A stretch of DNA of 64,000 nt from Selenomonas sp. AE3005 (GTDB lineage: Bacteria; Bacillota; Negativicutes; Selenomonadales; Selenomonadaceae). Below, piece after piece: positions 44,478-54,040 of this stretch; within the stretch, counting starts at the first letter, position 1; each line of letters starts with the position of its first letter. Made by a program: the position numbers and the translations under genes. The notes under the pieces were generated by a model that was given only the letters and a program-made list of their open reading frames with translations, did not search any database and was not told where the DNA came from. The stretch is taken from positions 1-64,000 of the forward strand of contig NZ_JMME01000015.1 of the NCBI RefSeq assembly GCF_000686945.1, read 5' to 3'.

Positions 44478-46106
44478 ATGAAGAAATTGGACAAGAAGAA
44501 GTATGGGCTCATTGCGGCCGCTATGGGCTTCATGTGGATGGGAACGGCGTTGGCTGCTCCGGCTATTCCCGACAATCCGGGTACGGTGCGTGAGAATCTG
44601 GAACGGCAGCAGGCAGCGGCAGATGTGGAAACTGCCGTTCCCAATGACGTACAGGCTGACAGCACGGCCAGCTTTGCCTTAACCAAGCTGACGGTTACAA
44701 CTGATGAAGCCATGAAATATAAGGCTGAGGATTTGGCGAAGATAACAGCCCGTTATGAAGGCACAACGGTGACGCTGGCAGACCTCAATAAGGCCGCCGC
44801 CGAAGTTACCGGCTATTTCCGTTCTCATGGCTATCCGGCGGCAACAGCATATCTGCCGGAGCAGAAAAGCGCAGAGGGTAATATCACCATCGCTGTAGCG
44901 CCGGGAAGATACGGTAATATCTCCATTGATAACCAAAGCAAGGTCAAGACTGCCGTGCTAGAGCGTCTGGTCAAGGGGCTGAAAAGCGGCGACATGGTGG
45001 AAGGAAAATCGCTGGAATCCGCGCTCTACAATATCATCGATCTGGGCGGCGTGAAAGCCGGCGGTCTGCTGCAGCCGGGGGCAAATAAGGGCGAGAGCGA
45101 TTTGGTTATCAAGGTGGAAAATGGCAAAGCCGAAACGTATATGCTCTATGTCAACAACTATGGCAGTCATCCTGCCGGACGCTATCGCTACGGTTTTACC
45201 GCCGACTGGTATGAATTGAGCGGTATGGGCGATCATCTGGGCTTGAATGGGATGGTGTCCAATGCCAGCCAGAAGAACTTTGGCATACGCTATGATACCG
45301 TTGTCGGGCGCAGCGGCACCCGGCTGGGCGTGGGCATTTCCCATGGCAACTACGAACTGGGGGCTGACTTTGCGGCCTTTGGTTTTAAAGGAACGGCGAC
45401 TACCTATAGCCTGTACGGTCTGACACCGCTGTTCCATACCAGCAAAGAGGCGCTTTACCTTAATTACGGGTATGATTATCGTGATATTGAGGATAAGGTA
45501 GACAGGGCAGGTGTCAAATGGAAAAAACATAGCCATGCTGTGCATGTAGGGCTAAATGGCTTCAAGAAACAAGCGGAAACCACCTTCAGCTATGGCGTTA
45601 CAGGCTATGGCGGTACGTTGAAAGGCGATTCCGTAACGGGGCGTGACGGCAGCTTCAGCAAGCTGACGGCGGATGCCACGATGGTACACAAATTTGCGCC
45701 TCAATGGGATGTGCTGGTAAGAGGATCGGCGCAGGTTTCCGGCAGTGACCTTGATTCCAGCGAGGAAATGTATCTGGGCGGCATGAATGGCGTCAGAGCC
45801 TATCCTCAGGGCGAAGGTTCGGGGGATAAAGGCTTTCTCGGTACGGTCGAGGTTCGCTATCATATTCCCCGCGTTCAGGGGCTGACCCTGTCCACATACC
45901 TTGATGGCGGCCGCGTCTATTCGGAGGATCATCCGAATACGCGCAATACGACCCTCAAGGGCTGGGGCATCGGTGTTGCATGGGTACGTCCCAACGATTT
46001 CTATGCCAGATTTGACTATGCGCGCCGCATTGGTTTGGGCGACAATACCAGCGAATATGCGCAGGCCAAGAACAGGCTGTGGTTCATGCTGGGGAAAATC
46101 TGGTAA
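44478..46106 (+). CDS. Two-partner secretion outer-membrane transporter TpsB (ShlB/FhaC family)
   Basis: A 542-residue precursor with a signal peptide (LIAAAMGFMWMGTALA), POTRA domains (about residues 65-200, including GYFRSHGYPAATAYLP) and a C-terminal 16-strand barrel. The barrel motif VRAYPQGEGSGDKG near residue 440 corresponds to the conserved VRGY loop element, and the last residues GKIW end on an aromatic side chain as expected for an outer-membrane beta-barrel. It exports the TpsA protein encoded next. It is direct evidence for an outer membrane in this organism. Confidence 0.92.
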   Translation: MKKLDKKKYGLIAAAMGFMWMGTALAAPAIPDNPGTVRENLERQQAAADVETAVPNDVQADSTASFALTKLTVTTDEAMKYKAEDLAKITARYEGTTVTLADLNKAAAEVTGYFRSHGYPAATAYLPEQKSAEGNITIAVAPGRYGNISIDNQSKVKTAVLERLVKGLKSGDMVEGKSLESALYNIIDLGGVKAGGLLQPGANKGESDLVIKVENGKAETYMLYVNNYGSHPAGRYRYGFTADWYELSGMGDHLGLNGMVSNASQKNFGIRYDTVVGRSGTRLGVGISHGNYELGADFAAFGFKGTATTYSLYGLTPLFHTSKEALYLNYGYDYRDIEDKVDRAGVKWKKHSHAVHVGLNGFKKQAETTFSYGVTGYGGTLKGDSVTGRDGSFSKLTADATMVHKFAPQWDVLVRGSAQVSGSDLDSSEEMYLGGMNGVRAYPQGEGSGDKGFLGTVEVRYHIPRVQGLTLSTYLDGGRVYSEDHPNTRNTTLKGWGIGVAWVRPNDFYARFDYARRIGLGDNTSEYAQAKNRLWFMLGKIW

Positions 46107-46119
46107 GCTGATTTTTCGT

Positions 46120-46176
46120 CAGGTTGCTGTGCAGAAGGGCAGCGAAGGGAATTTTTCGCTGCCGCTGCGCAGTTTT
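46120..46176 (+). promoter_or_regulatory. Intercistronic hairpin between tpsB and tpsA
   Basis: GGCAGCGAA and TTCGCTGCC pair perfectly, extended by CTGTGCAG/CTGCGCAG, and followed by TTTTA. It could be a weak terminator or RNA-stability element that sets the TpsB:TpsA ratio. Confidence 0.55.
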
Positions 46177-46220
46177 AATACCGTTGTTTAGGATAGGCAA
46201 GATGAAAGGAAGCGATATCA

Positions 46221-48341
46221 ATGAAAAAGTCGGAATTTAAGAAAAATTTAGGCAGGAAGATTGCATTGGCCTTAGGTGTCGGTATGTTTTCCCTGCTGCC
46301 CCTGGTGCAGGCATTGCCGGCAGGCGGTCATAGTGACAGTGCCACCATCAAAGTCAGCGGCAGCACGATGGACATCAGCGGCGCGGCCAACAATGTCATA
46401 AACTGGCAGGCCTTCAGCATCGCCAAGGGCGAAACTGTCAATTTTGATGCCGGTAATTATCTCAATCTGGTCAAAGGGCCGGATGTGTCCAATATCTATG
46501 GCACACTTACAGGCGGCGGCAATATCTTCCTTGTCAATCCCAATGGTATCGTGTTCGGCAGCGGAGCCGTTATCAATGTCGGCTCGCTGACGGCCTCCAC
46601 AGCGCCGATTGAAAGCGTAAATAAGGATGCCTTCCTCAATGGCAATACAAATCCGTCAATTTTGGGAAGCAGTGTTACTGAGGGGAGCGATATTTCTGTA
46701 GCGCTGGTTAATGTATCGTCTGCTAATTCACTAATTCTCAATGCAGAGGAGGTCGTGTTGCAGGATACGACTGTACTTGATAAGGTCGCAAATGTTATTG
46801 GTGCCGACACGGTGATAATTGGCGGTGTGGCAGATAATTATACTTCTAGTAAGATAGTAAAAGGCACGGCAAAAATAATAGATGGTGTTGTGACAGTGAC
46901 GCCAATAGTAAAAGGGGCGACCTTGGTTACAGATTTGAGCCAGATTACGAACATGAACGGGAAGTATCTGCTGGCAGGTGATGTTGACTTGAGTTCTGCC
47001 TCCTTCACAACCTTGGGGGCTGCAGGTGAAGAACTGGGCAGTATGGCAACGCCCTTTACTGGGTATTTTAATGGCTTGGGCTATACCGTAAACAAGTTAA
47101 GCGGCAGCAACGGCCTTTTTGCACAGATTGGCAATTTCGATTTTAATACCAGTGAATATTCCGGCGGTACGGTTAAGAATCTGCGATTGGAAAATGTGGA
47201 TATAACCGGTTCGGGCTATAATGGTACAGGGGCACTGGCCGGTAGTTTCGTGGATGGTGTAGTCTCTAATATCTATGTCAGCGGTAACATTACGGCAGCC
47301 GAATCATTTACCGGTGGTATTGTGGGAACTATGGGGAATTTCAGTGCCGGTTTTAGTGCCAAACTGACTAATGTAGAAAATACGGCAACGGTAACTGGCG
47401 GAACGACCGGCGGCGATATCGGTGGTGTGGTTGGAATGCTTTACGGCGGCACAATCACGAATGCAAAAAACAGCGGTGCTGTAGATGGCGCTTATGGTAT
47501 TGGCGGCATCGTGGGGCAGACCGGCAGTGAAGCTAAAAATATAAAATATGCCTATAACACCGGTGCAATTAAGGCAGTAGGAACTACTGGTGAATATCCG
47601 ATGCCAGGTACGGCCGGCGGTATTGTCGGCGCCATGGAAGGTGATGGACTGACGATAAATAACGCATATAATAGTGGTACTGTAACTGGCGATACTGTTG
47701 GCGGTATTGTTGGCAGTTTTGAAAGCATAGCTTCTAGTTGGGATGATGAAACTCAAAGCTGGTCCGAAACAACTGTTACGTATAATCCTACTGTCACCAA
47801 TTCCTACTACGCCAATGTAACCAACCCCTCTGGCAACACCTATGGAACATCCGTATCTGCTGCTGATTTGCAGGCTAAGGTCAATGCCATCTGGGGCGGA
47901 GCTGCAGCGACTGACAGCGAAAAGCCCGGCAGCGAACCGACAACCGATACACCCACTACCCCCAGCACCGAACCGACTACTCCGGCTACGCCTACTACCC
48001 CCAGCACCGAACCGACTACTCCGGCTACGCCTACTACCCCGACTGCAGATAGTCAGAGCGGTTCTTCTTCCCGTATGGATGTTATCCGCGATATCCTTAC
48101 TGAGCTGATGGGCAGCAATATGTCGAGCGAGCAGCGCAGGAGCATGGAGCGAGATACGGAAAACAATATCGTAGCGGCTACCAGCAATCCCGGCAGAGGT
48201 GACAGACCTATGGCCGCTATGCCGACAGCTGATACAGGAGCAGCTGCTCCGGCTGGCGATAGCAGCATCGTGGAAAATACCGATAAGTCAGCTCCTACGG
48301 GTGGTGAGGTCAATAGCAATAACGACGAAGATGAAAATTGA
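46221..48341 (+). CDS. Two-partner secretion exoprotein TpsA (filamentous haemagglutinin-like, GLUG repeats)
   Basis: A 706-residue surface or secreted protein. After the signal peptide comes the TPS domain (about 36-160) with NVINWQAFSIAKGETVNF and FLVNPNGIVFGSGA. Then come GLUG-type repeats (about 290-500; for example GGIVGTMGNF, GGIVGQTGSE, GGIVGAMEGD). A Thr/Pro linker follows with a perfect 39-base tandem repeat (47955-48032, encoding TTPSTEPTTPATP twice), then an acidic tail. It is short for a TpsA and lacks haemagglutinin repeats or a toxin domain, so adhesion is the likely role. Bases 46640-47800 look more AT-rich than flanking genes. Confidence 0.9.
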   Translation: MKKSEFKKNLGRKIALALGVGMFSLLPLVQALPAGGHSDSATIKVSGSTMDISGAANNVINWQAFSIAKGETVNFDAGNYLNLVKGPDVSNIYGTLTGGGNIFLVNPNGIVFGSGAVINVGSLTASTAPIESVNKDAFLNGNTNPSILGSSVTEGSDISVALVNVSSANSLILNAEEVVLQDTTVLDKVANVIGADTVIIGGVADNYTSSKIVKGTAKIIDGVVTVTPIVKGATLVTDLSQITNMNGKYLLAGDVDLSSASFTTLGAAGEELGSMATPFTGYFNGLGYTVNKLSGSNGLFAQIGNFDFNTSEYSGGTVKNLRLENVDITGSGYNGTGALAGSFVDGVVSNIYVSGNITAAESFTGGIVGTMGNFSAGFSAKLTNVENTATVTGGTTGGDIGGVVGMLYGGTITNAKNSGAVDGAYGIGGIVGQTGSEAKNIKYAYNTGAIKAVGTTGEYPMPGTAGGIVGAMEGDGLTINNAYNSGTVTGDTVGGIVGSFESIASSWDDETQSWSETTVTYNPTVTNSYYANVTNPSGNTYGTSVSAADLQAKVNAIWGGAAATDSEKPGSEPTTDTPTTPSTEPTTPATPTTPSTEPTTPATPTTPTADSQSGSSSRMDVIRDILTELMGSNMSSEQRRSMERDTENNIVAATSNPGRGDRPMAAMPTADTGAAAPAGDSSIVENTDKSAPTGGEVNSNNDEDEN
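47955..48032 (+). repeat. 39-bp tandem repeat in tpsA
   Basis: Two perfect copies (47955-47993, 47994-48032) encoding a 13-residue Thr/Pro unit. It is in frame, so copy-number change would lengthen or shorten the linker without breaking the protein. Confidence 0.95.
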
Positions 48342-48379
48342 TACCCATTGTAATATTTAGATAATTGTGGTAAAATACG

Positions 48380-48418
48380 CAAGGCAGTGCAGTTTTGGCT
48401 CACTGCCTTGTATTATTT
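48380..48418 (+). terminator. Terminator-like hairpin between tpsA and the PTS gene
   Basis: CAAGGCAGTG and CACTGCCTTG with an 11-base loop, followed by TATTATTTAT. The T tract is weak. Confidence 0.6.
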
Positions 48419-48439
48419 ATGTCCTAAGGAGTGAAATCT

Positions 48440-49816
48440 ATGAAGAATTGGTTTGCCAAGCTGCAAAATATTGGCAAAGCCCTGATGCTGCCTATCGCGG
48501 TACTTCCGGCGGCAGCATTGCTGTTGCGCTTAGGTGCGCCTGATGTGCTGAATATACCTTTTATCACCAAGGCCGGTGGAGCGGTCTTTGATAATCTGGC
48601 ACTTATCTTTTCCATTGGTATCGGTGTAGGACTGGCCAAGGATAACAATGGCGCGGCCGGTCTGGCCGGTGCTATCGGTTATCTTATTCTGACGTCGGCC
48701 TTAAAGACCATTGATGAAACCCTCAATATGAGTGTGCTGGCCGGTATCGTCAGCGGTATTGAGGCCGGTATCCTGTACAACCGCTATCATACGGTAAAAC
48801 TGCCGGAATATCTGGGCTTTTTCGGCGGCCGCCGCTTTGTTCTCATTGTGACGGCAGCGGTATCCATTGTCCTGGCCGCTGTGTTCGGTGTGGTATGGGG
48901 GCCCTGTCAGGCCTTTATCCACGGTGTGGGTGAATGGATTATCGGCGCTGGCGCTGTAGGTACGTTTGTCTACGGTGTGCTGAACCGCCTGCTGATTCCC
49001 GTGGGGCTGCACCACATTTTGAACAGCTTTATCTGGTTCGTGTTCGGTGAATATACCAACCCGGTTACGGGCGCGGTAGCTACGGGTGACCTGAATCGTT
49101 TCTTTGCCGGCGACCCGGCTGCCGGTATGTTTATGGCCGGTTTCTTCCCCATGATGATGTTTGGTATGCCGGCCGTGGCTTTGGCCATGTACCATGCGGC
49201 TAAGCCGGAAAACAGAGCCAAAATCGGCGGTATGCTGGCCTCGGTGGCCTTTACGGCTTTTCTGACGGGGATTACGGAACCTATCGAGTTTATGTTCATG
49301 TTCCTGGCCCCGGCCCTCTATGTGGTGCATGCGGTGCTGACCGGTCTGTCCCTGGCTGTTACTTATTCGCTGGGCGTGCTGGACGGCTTTGGTTTCTCCG
49401 CCGGCTTTATCGACTATGTTATTGACTGGGGATTGGCTACCAAGCCGGAGATGATTCTGGTCATCGGTGTGGGTGTATTTATCCTGTATTACGGTATTTT
49501 CAGCTGGGCTATCCGCCAGTTTGATATTCCGACCATCGGCCGCTATGATGAGGAAAACGTCCTGACGTCAGAACCGGTGGAACTGAGCGAGTTATCCGAG
49601 CAGGTACTGGCAGCTTTGGGCGGCCGTGATAATCTGGAGGAAATTTCTTCCTGTGCCACCAGATTGCGCTGCACGGTTAAAGACCTGTCCAAAATGGATA
49701 ATGAAAAACTCAAAAAGACTAACGGCGTCCGCGGTGTATTTGCCACGGGCAATGCGGTTCAGGTGGTTATCGGCACTAATGCCGAACACGTGGCCAATGA
49801 AATCTTAAGTGTATAA
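48440..49816 (+). CDS. nagE: PTS transporter, N-acetylglucosamine/glucose type EIICB
   Basis: A 458-residue inner-membrane permease that imports and phosphorylates a hexose. EIIC occupies about residues 1-370 (SFIWFVFGEYTNPVTG, GITEPIEFMFMF) and EIIB the rest, with the phospho-cysteine in SSCATRLRCTVKD. No EIIA domain is attached. The sequence of the EIIC domain, with the short IIC-IIB linker, favours N-acetylglucosamine over glucose; this is by resemblance. AAGGAG precedes the ATG at 48440. Confidence 0.88.
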   Translation: MKNWFAKLQNIGKALMLPIAVLPAAALLLRLGAPDVLNIPFITKAGGAVFDNLALIFSIGIGVGLAKDNNGAAGLAGAIGYLILTSALKTIDETLNMSVLAGIVSGIEAGILYNRYHTVKLPEYLGFFGGRRFVLIVTAAVSIVLAAVFGVVWGPCQAFIHGVGEWIIGAGAVGTFVYGVLNRLLIPVGLHHILNSFIWFVFGEYTNPVTGAVATGDLNRFFAGDPAAGMFMAGFFPMMMFGMPAVALAMYHAAKPENRAKIGGMLASVAFTAFLTGITEPIEFMFMFLAPALYVVHAVLTGLSLAVTYSLGVLDGFGFSAGFIDYVIDWGLATKPEMILVIGVGVFILYYGIFSWAIRQFDIPTIGRYDEENVLTSEPVELSELSEQVLAALGGRDNLEEISSCATRLRCTVKDLSKMDNEKLKKTNGVRGVFATGNAVQVVIGTNAEHVANEILSV

Positions 49817-49832
49817 TTTCGTTTAGGCTTTA

Positions 49833-49864
49833 GGGCAGCTGACATTTGTCGGCTGTCTTTTTTT
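49833..49864 (+). terminator. Terminator of the PTS gene
   Basis: GGCAGCTGACA and TGTCGGCTGTC around TT, followed by a run of seven T. Confidence 0.9.
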
Positions 49865-49962
49865 ATGCAGGAAAAAGCAGCTGATTATTGCGCAGGGGGC
49901 AGGATTTTTCAGCGGAATGGAGAAATATTTTTGTACGACAAGATGTGAAAAGGGGTGGGTTT

Positions 49963-51756
49963 ATGTTTTTTATGAAGTCGGTTCGTGGCAAGCTGACAGC
50001 GCTGTTTGCTGCTGTCAGCGTGGTGGCTACCCTGGCTGTGGGCGGCTACTTCCTTTACAGCACAATTTCTGATAATGATAAACTGGTGGCAGACTACCGC
50101 CAGCAGCTGGCAGAGCATTATGACAGGGAATTGCGCCTGCAGACAGAGGGGATAGTATCCTCGCTGAATGGTATTTATGCCCGTCAGCAGTCCGGTGAAC
50201 TTACGGAGGCTCAGGCCAAAAGCATGGCCCTGGATGTCCTGCGCTCAGTACGCTATGACGATGGCAAGGGGTATTTCTTTGCTGATGAAAAAGATACGGG
50301 TATCTGTGTAGCACATGCCGGCAACAGGGCAGCCGAGGGCAAGATGCGCCGCGGGGAAAAAGACCCCAATGGCGTTCCCTACATGGAAAACATGTGGAAG
50401 GAAGGCCAGAAGGACGGCGGCGGTTTTGTAGATTTTTCCTATCCGAAACCGGGTGAAAGCCAGTCCCTGCCCAAGCGCAATTACGTGCTGGAATTCAAGC
50501 CTTACGGCTGGATTGTGGGCACCGGCTCCTGGATTGATTACATTGATGCCGAGGCGGCAAAATATACGGAGGCCAATAAAGAGGCACTCTATCATAAAAT
50601 CCTGATTTCGTCGCTTATTATTTTAGTTGTGTCGCTGATTATGGCCCTGCTGGGGGCAAAGATTGCCCAGAGCTTTGGTGACCCTATCAGCTTTGTGACG
50701 GGACGATTGCAGAAGTTTGCCAGCGGCGATTACCGGGCCGAGCCGGTAAAGCCGGAATATACGGCACGTGAAGATGAAATCGGCCAGATGGTGGAAATCC
50801 TGAAGGTTTTGGGCGGCAATATGCGCAAGCTCATGGGCTCCATTAAGGAGTCGGCTGACCAGGTGGCCAGTGACGCAGCCCAGCTCAATGAAATGACTAC
50901 CCAGTCGGCAGCGGCCAGCCAGCAGGTGGCGGAATCCATCACCGATGTGGCCGGGGCTACCAATAAGCAGCTGTCGGCCATCGATGAGGCCTCCCAGTCT
51001 ATGGATGTCCTGCTGGAGCGTATCGGCGGCATGGCTCATAATGCACGCCGGGCCGCTGTGGAAACAAAGCAGGCTGCGGAAAAGGCCCAGAACGGCAACC
51101 AGGTGGTTACCCGTACGGTCAAGGATATGGCCCGCCTCAGTGAAGTGGTGGGTGAATCCGCCCGTGTGGTCAACAGCCTGGGCGAGCGTTCCGATGAAAT
51201 CGGCCGTATAACCGATACTATTTCCGGGATTGCGGAGCAGACCAATCTTTTGGCCCTTAATGCCGCTATCGAGGCTGCCCGTGCCGGTGACGCCGGCCGC
51301 GGCTTTGCCGTAGTGGCTGATGAAATCCGCAAGCTGGCCGCGCAGTCCGAAGAGGCCGCCAGTCAGATTGCCGGCCTGATTGGGCAGATTCAGAGTGAAA
51401 CCCAGCAGGCGGTCAGCAGTATGAACGAGGGCACGGAAAATCTGGCCACGGCCAAAGACAGCGTCGAGGAAACCGGCCGGGAATTCTCCGCTATCGTCAC
51501 GTTGGTGGAAAAGATTTCCGACCGTTCGCAGCAGATTGCCGGTGCGTCCAAGGAGGCAACGGACAGCGCTGACAGCTGTCAGACCGCGATTAAGGACATT
51601 GAGGAAATGAGCCGCAGTGTTGTGTCCAACTCCGAAACTGTGTCGGCAGCTACGGAGCAGCAGTCGGCCTCGGTGCATGAAATGAACACCAACAGTGAGC
51701 AGCTGGCGAAGATGGCCGGGACGCTGCAGGCAGAAGTTCAGAAGTTTAAGGTGTAA
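49963..51756 (+). CDS. Methyl-accepting chemotaxis protein with single Cache domain
   Basis: A 597-residue receptor. Membrane segment 1 (residues 13-33), a periplasmic sCache_2 sensory domain (about 40-205; [29 protein letters not shown]), membrane segment 2 (about 212-235), HAMP, and the methyl-accepting signalling domain with the tip [27 protein letters not shown] (given in parts: [15 protein letters not shown] at its core). The sCache_2 type often senses small carboxylates. AGGGGTGGG precedes the ATG at 49963. It shows the cell is motile or otherwise uses Che signalling, although no flagellar gene lies in the window. Confidence 0.94.
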   Translation: MFFMKSVRGKLTALFAAVSVVATLAVGGYFLYSTISDNDKLVADYRQQLAEHYDRELRLQTEGIVSSLNGIYARQQSGELTEAQAKSMALDVLRSVRYDDGKGYFFADEKDTGICVAHAGNRAAEGKMRRGEKDPNGVPYMENMWKEGQKDGGGFVDFSYPKPGESQSLPKRNYVLEFKPYGWIVGTGSWIDYIDAEAAKYTEANKEALYHKILISSLIILVVSLIMALLGAKIAQSFGDPISFVTGRLQKFASGDYRAEPVKPEYTAREDEIGQMVEILKVLGGNMRKLMGSIKESADQVASDAAQLNEMTTQSAAASQQVAESITDVAGATNKQLSAIDEASQSMDVLLERIGGMAHNARRAAVETKQAAEKAQNGNQVVTRTVKDMARLSEVVGESARVVNSLGERSDEIGRITDTISGIAEQTNLLALNAAIEAARAGDAGRGFAVVADEIRKLAAQSEEAASQIAGLIGQIQSETQQAVSSMNEGTENLATAKDSVEETGREFSAIVTLVEKISDRSQQIAGASKEATDSADSCQTAIKDIEEMSRSVVSNSETVSAATEQQSASVHEMNTNSEQLAKMAGTLQAEVQKFKV

Positions 51757-51764
51757 GCATGTTG

Positions 51765-51801
51765 CCTGGTCAGCCGCGTTTTGACAGCACGGCTGACCAG
51801 G
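51765..51801 (+). terminator. Hairpin after the chemoreceptor gene
   Basis: Perfect 12-base arms CCTGGTCAGCCG and CGGCTGACCAGG. No T run follows, so it may be an RNA stability element rather than a terminator. Confidence 0.6.
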
Positions 51802-51836
51802 TGATGTATTAAATAATATTTTAGGAGGTTGAATTT

Positions 51837-52379
51837 ATGAGCAAATATGCAGGAACCCAGACGGAGAAAAATTTGGAGGCTGCCTTTGCCGGGGAAAGCC
51901 AGGCGCGCAACAAATACACGTACTATGCGTCCAAGGCCAAGAAAGAGGGCTATGAGCAGATTGCGGCCCTGTTCCTGAAAACTGCGGACAATGAAAAGGA
52001 ACATGCCAAAATGTGGTTCAAAGAGCTGCATGATGGCGGTGTACCTGATACGGTAACGAACCTCAACGATGCCGCTGACGGGGAAAATTACGAATGGACG
52101 GATATGTACGCAGGCTTTGCCAAAACAGCCGAAGAGGAAGGCTTTAAGGATTTGGCTGCCAAATTCCGTATGGTGGGTGAAATTGAAAAACACCATGAGG
52201 AACGCTATCGGGCTCTGCTGAAAAATGTGGAGACGAAAGAAGTGTTCCAGAAGAGCGAAGTCAAGGTTTGGGAGTGCCGTAACTGCGGCCACATCGTTGT
52301 AGGCACGAAGGCACCAGAGCTTTGCCCGGTCTGCGCTCATCCGCAGAGCTACTTCGAGATTCACGCGGAAAACTACTAA
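51837..52379 (+). CDS. rbr: Rubrerythrin
   Basis: A 180-residue peroxide-reducing protein of anaerobes. The N-terminal ferritin-like four-helix domain holds the di-iron ligands ([37 protein letters not shown]). The C-terminal rubredoxin domain has CRNCG and CPVCAHP. It reduces hydrogen peroxide in the cytoplasm. TAGGAGG precedes the ATG. Giant palindrome P3 follows it. Confidence 0.97.
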   Translation: MSKYAGTQTEKNLEAAFAGESQARNKYTYYASKAKKEGYEQIAALFLKTADNEKEHAKMWFKELHDGGVPDTVTNLNDAADGENYEWTDMYAGFAKTAEEEGFKDLAAKFRMVGEIEKHHEERYRALLKNVETKEVFQKSEVKVWECRNCGHIVVGTKAPELCPVCAHPQSYFEIHAENY

Positions 52380-52418
52380 GCAGTAGGAAGATAGAGATTG
52401 GGTGCTGGTTTGTACCTT

Positions 52419-52621
52419 GGCTTGGCAGTGATACTTTGCCAAAGCGTAGCGTTTGACTGTAAACGTTAAGAAACAAATTTTGACCATACTAAAAAATAGC
52501 TCTAAAAGCCATTTGTCTGAGCACAGCGAGTTTATGGCTTTTAGAGCTATTAAATTTAAAGGTCAAAATTTGTTTTAGTTTACGGTCTAAGCGGAGACTG
52601 GCAAAGTATCACTGCCAAGCC
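52419..52621. repeat. Giant nested palindrome P3
   Basis: Outer arms 52419-52441 and 52599-52621 are a perfect 23-base inverted repeat. A middle pair surrounds AACAAATTTTGACC. The inner 18-base pair AATAGCTCTAAAAGCCAT is perfect. The tip contains GAGCACAGCGAG (core in reverse, 52519-52530). It lies between convergent rbr and the dehydrogenase gene. Two decayed repeats of the outer arm (52634-52661 and about 52671-52690) follow. Confidence 0.93.
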
Positions 52622-52721
52622 GGTTGTATTTATCATGGCAAAGTATCACTGCCCGGCCATGTTAAATAGAAATGGCAAATTATCGCTGCCACGTAAAGGC
52701 AGGCAGTACTTATAAGGTGTA

Positions 52722-53786
52722 TCAGCGCTGTAAAATTTCCAATATGGCTGCGCCGATGTCGCTGGTTTTGGCCGTGCCGCCGAGGTCAGGCGTCAGCGTC
52801 TGTTTCTCGCACAACAGGGTTTCAATGGCCGCGATAACTTTCTGTCCCCAGTCTTCATGACCGAAGAAGTCGAGCATTTGGCTGACGCTCCAGATGGCTG
52901 CCAGCGGATTGGCCAGGCCCTGGCCGGCGATATCCGGGGCACTGCCATGAATGGGTTCGAACATGCTGGGGAATTTGCGTTCCGGGTTGAGGTTGGCACC
53001 GGCCGCCAGTCCCATGCCGCCGGCAATGGCGGCGCCGAGGTCGGTGATGATATCACCGAAGAGGTTGCTCGTCACGACGATTTGGAAACGCTTAGGGTCT
53101 TTAACAAAGAACATGCTGGCCGCGTCTACCATCAGACTGCTGGTTTTTACTTCTGGGTAATCTTTCCCCACTTCGGCAAAGATTTCATTCCAGAATACCA
53201 TGGAGTAGCCCAGGGCGTTAGCCTTGCTGATATTGGTTAGAGTTTTGCCTTCCTTTTTGGCCAGCTCGTAGGCATAGCGGATGACGCGCTCACAGCCCTT
53301 GCGGGAGAAAACGCCCGTCTGCAGGGCGACTTCCTGTTCTGTGCCGGGGTAGAGCCGGGCGCCGACATTGGCGTATTCGCCCTCACTGTTTTCGCGGACC
53401 ACCACCATATCGATATCCTTTTCCGATACGTCTTTCAAGGGACAGGGCGCACCCTGCAGAAGTTTTACCGGACGCAGATTGATATACTGGTCAAAACCCC
53501 GGCGGATTTTCAGCAGCAGGCCCTGCAGGGAAACATCGTCGGGGACGCCGGGATAGCCGACAGCGCCCAGGTAGATGGCGTCAAAATCCTTGAGGATATC
53601 CAGGCCGTTTTCCGGCATCATGCAGCCGTTCTTTAAATAATACTCACAACCCCAGGGAAAATCTGTAAACTCCACGCTGAAACTGCCATCGAGTCTGGCA
53701 ATGCCCTCGAGCACTTTTTTCCCTTCCGCGATAACGTCCGGGCCGATGCCGTCACCGGCGATAACGGCGATTTTATAATTTTGCAT
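52722..53786 (-). CDS. Tartrate/D-malate dehydrogenase family (isopropylmalate dehydrogenase-like)
   Basis: A 354-residue NAD-dependent decarboxylating dehydrogenase of the isocitrate/isopropylmalate superfamily. The segments AGDGIGPDVIAEG, QYINLRPVKLLQGAPCPLKD, MVVVRENSEGEY and SNLFGDIITDLGAA contain the substrate and metal ligands. The INLRPVKLL context and length favour tartrate or D-malate dehydrogenase over LeuB; no leucine genes are nearby. AAAGGAG precedes the ATG at 53786. A longer open frame upstream lacks an RBS. Confidence 0.88.
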   Translation of the reverse strand: MQNYKIAVIAGDGIGPDVIAEGKKVLEGIARLDGSFSVEFTDFPWGCEYYLKNGCMMPENGLDILKDFDAIYLGAVGYPGVPDDVSLQGLLLKIRRGFDQYINLRPVKLLQGAPCPLKDVSEKDIDMVVVRENSEGEYANVGARLYPGTEQEVALQTGVFSRKGCERVIRYAYELAKKEGKTLTNISKANALGYSMVFWNEIFAEVGKDYPEVKTSSLMVDAASMFFVKDPKRFQIVVTSNLFGDIITDLGAAIAGGMGLAAGANLNPERKFPSMFEPIHGSAPDIAGQGLANPLAAIWSVSQMLDFFGHEDWGQKVIAAIETLLCEKQTLTPDLGGTAKTSDIGAAILEILQR

Positions 53787-53952
53787 AACAAAGCTCCTTT
53801 CTGTCAAACACACATTTACTTTATTCGTTAAATTGCCGGAAAAACCTTGTTGGGGAAAGAATTTTATCGGCAGAGCAGGGGCGGAGCTATTTACTGGCAG
53901 GAAAAAACTGATATCAGTAGAATAAAGTGTAAAGGATATGATAAAATATGAG

Positions 53953-54006
53953 TTATCCACAGAGTTTTGCGTAAATCTGTGGATATGTGGAGAATTTTGT
54001 GGATAA
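53953..54006. promoter_or_regulatory. Cluster of three DnaA boxes
   Basis: TTATCCACA at 53953-53961 (plus), TGTGGATAT at 53978-53986 (minus box ATATCCACA) and TGTGGATAA at 53998-54006 (minus box TTATCCACA). Two are perfect matches to the consensus TTATNCACA. The spacing of the first to second is 25 bases and of the second to third 20 bases. They lie directly before the helicase coding region. Confidence 0.85.
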
Positions 54007-54040
54007 ATGCATGGCTAATGTGCATGTTTCTGAGGTCAGT

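Noticed and set aside
47941-48050. CRISPR-like repeats
   Set aside because: They are an in-frame tandem Thr/Pro coding repeat without spacers. No CRISPR array or cas gene was seen anywhere in the window.
52585-52602. Relationship between AAGCGGAGACTGGC in P3 and the toxin leader AAGCGGAGACTGAC
   Set aside because: A short match with no further similarity on either side; P3 has no peptide or antisense promoter, so chance is the simpler explanation.
53953-54006. Chromosome replication origin
   Set aside because: Three DnaA boxes only; dnaA, dnaN, gyrase genes and an AT-rich unwinding region are absent.
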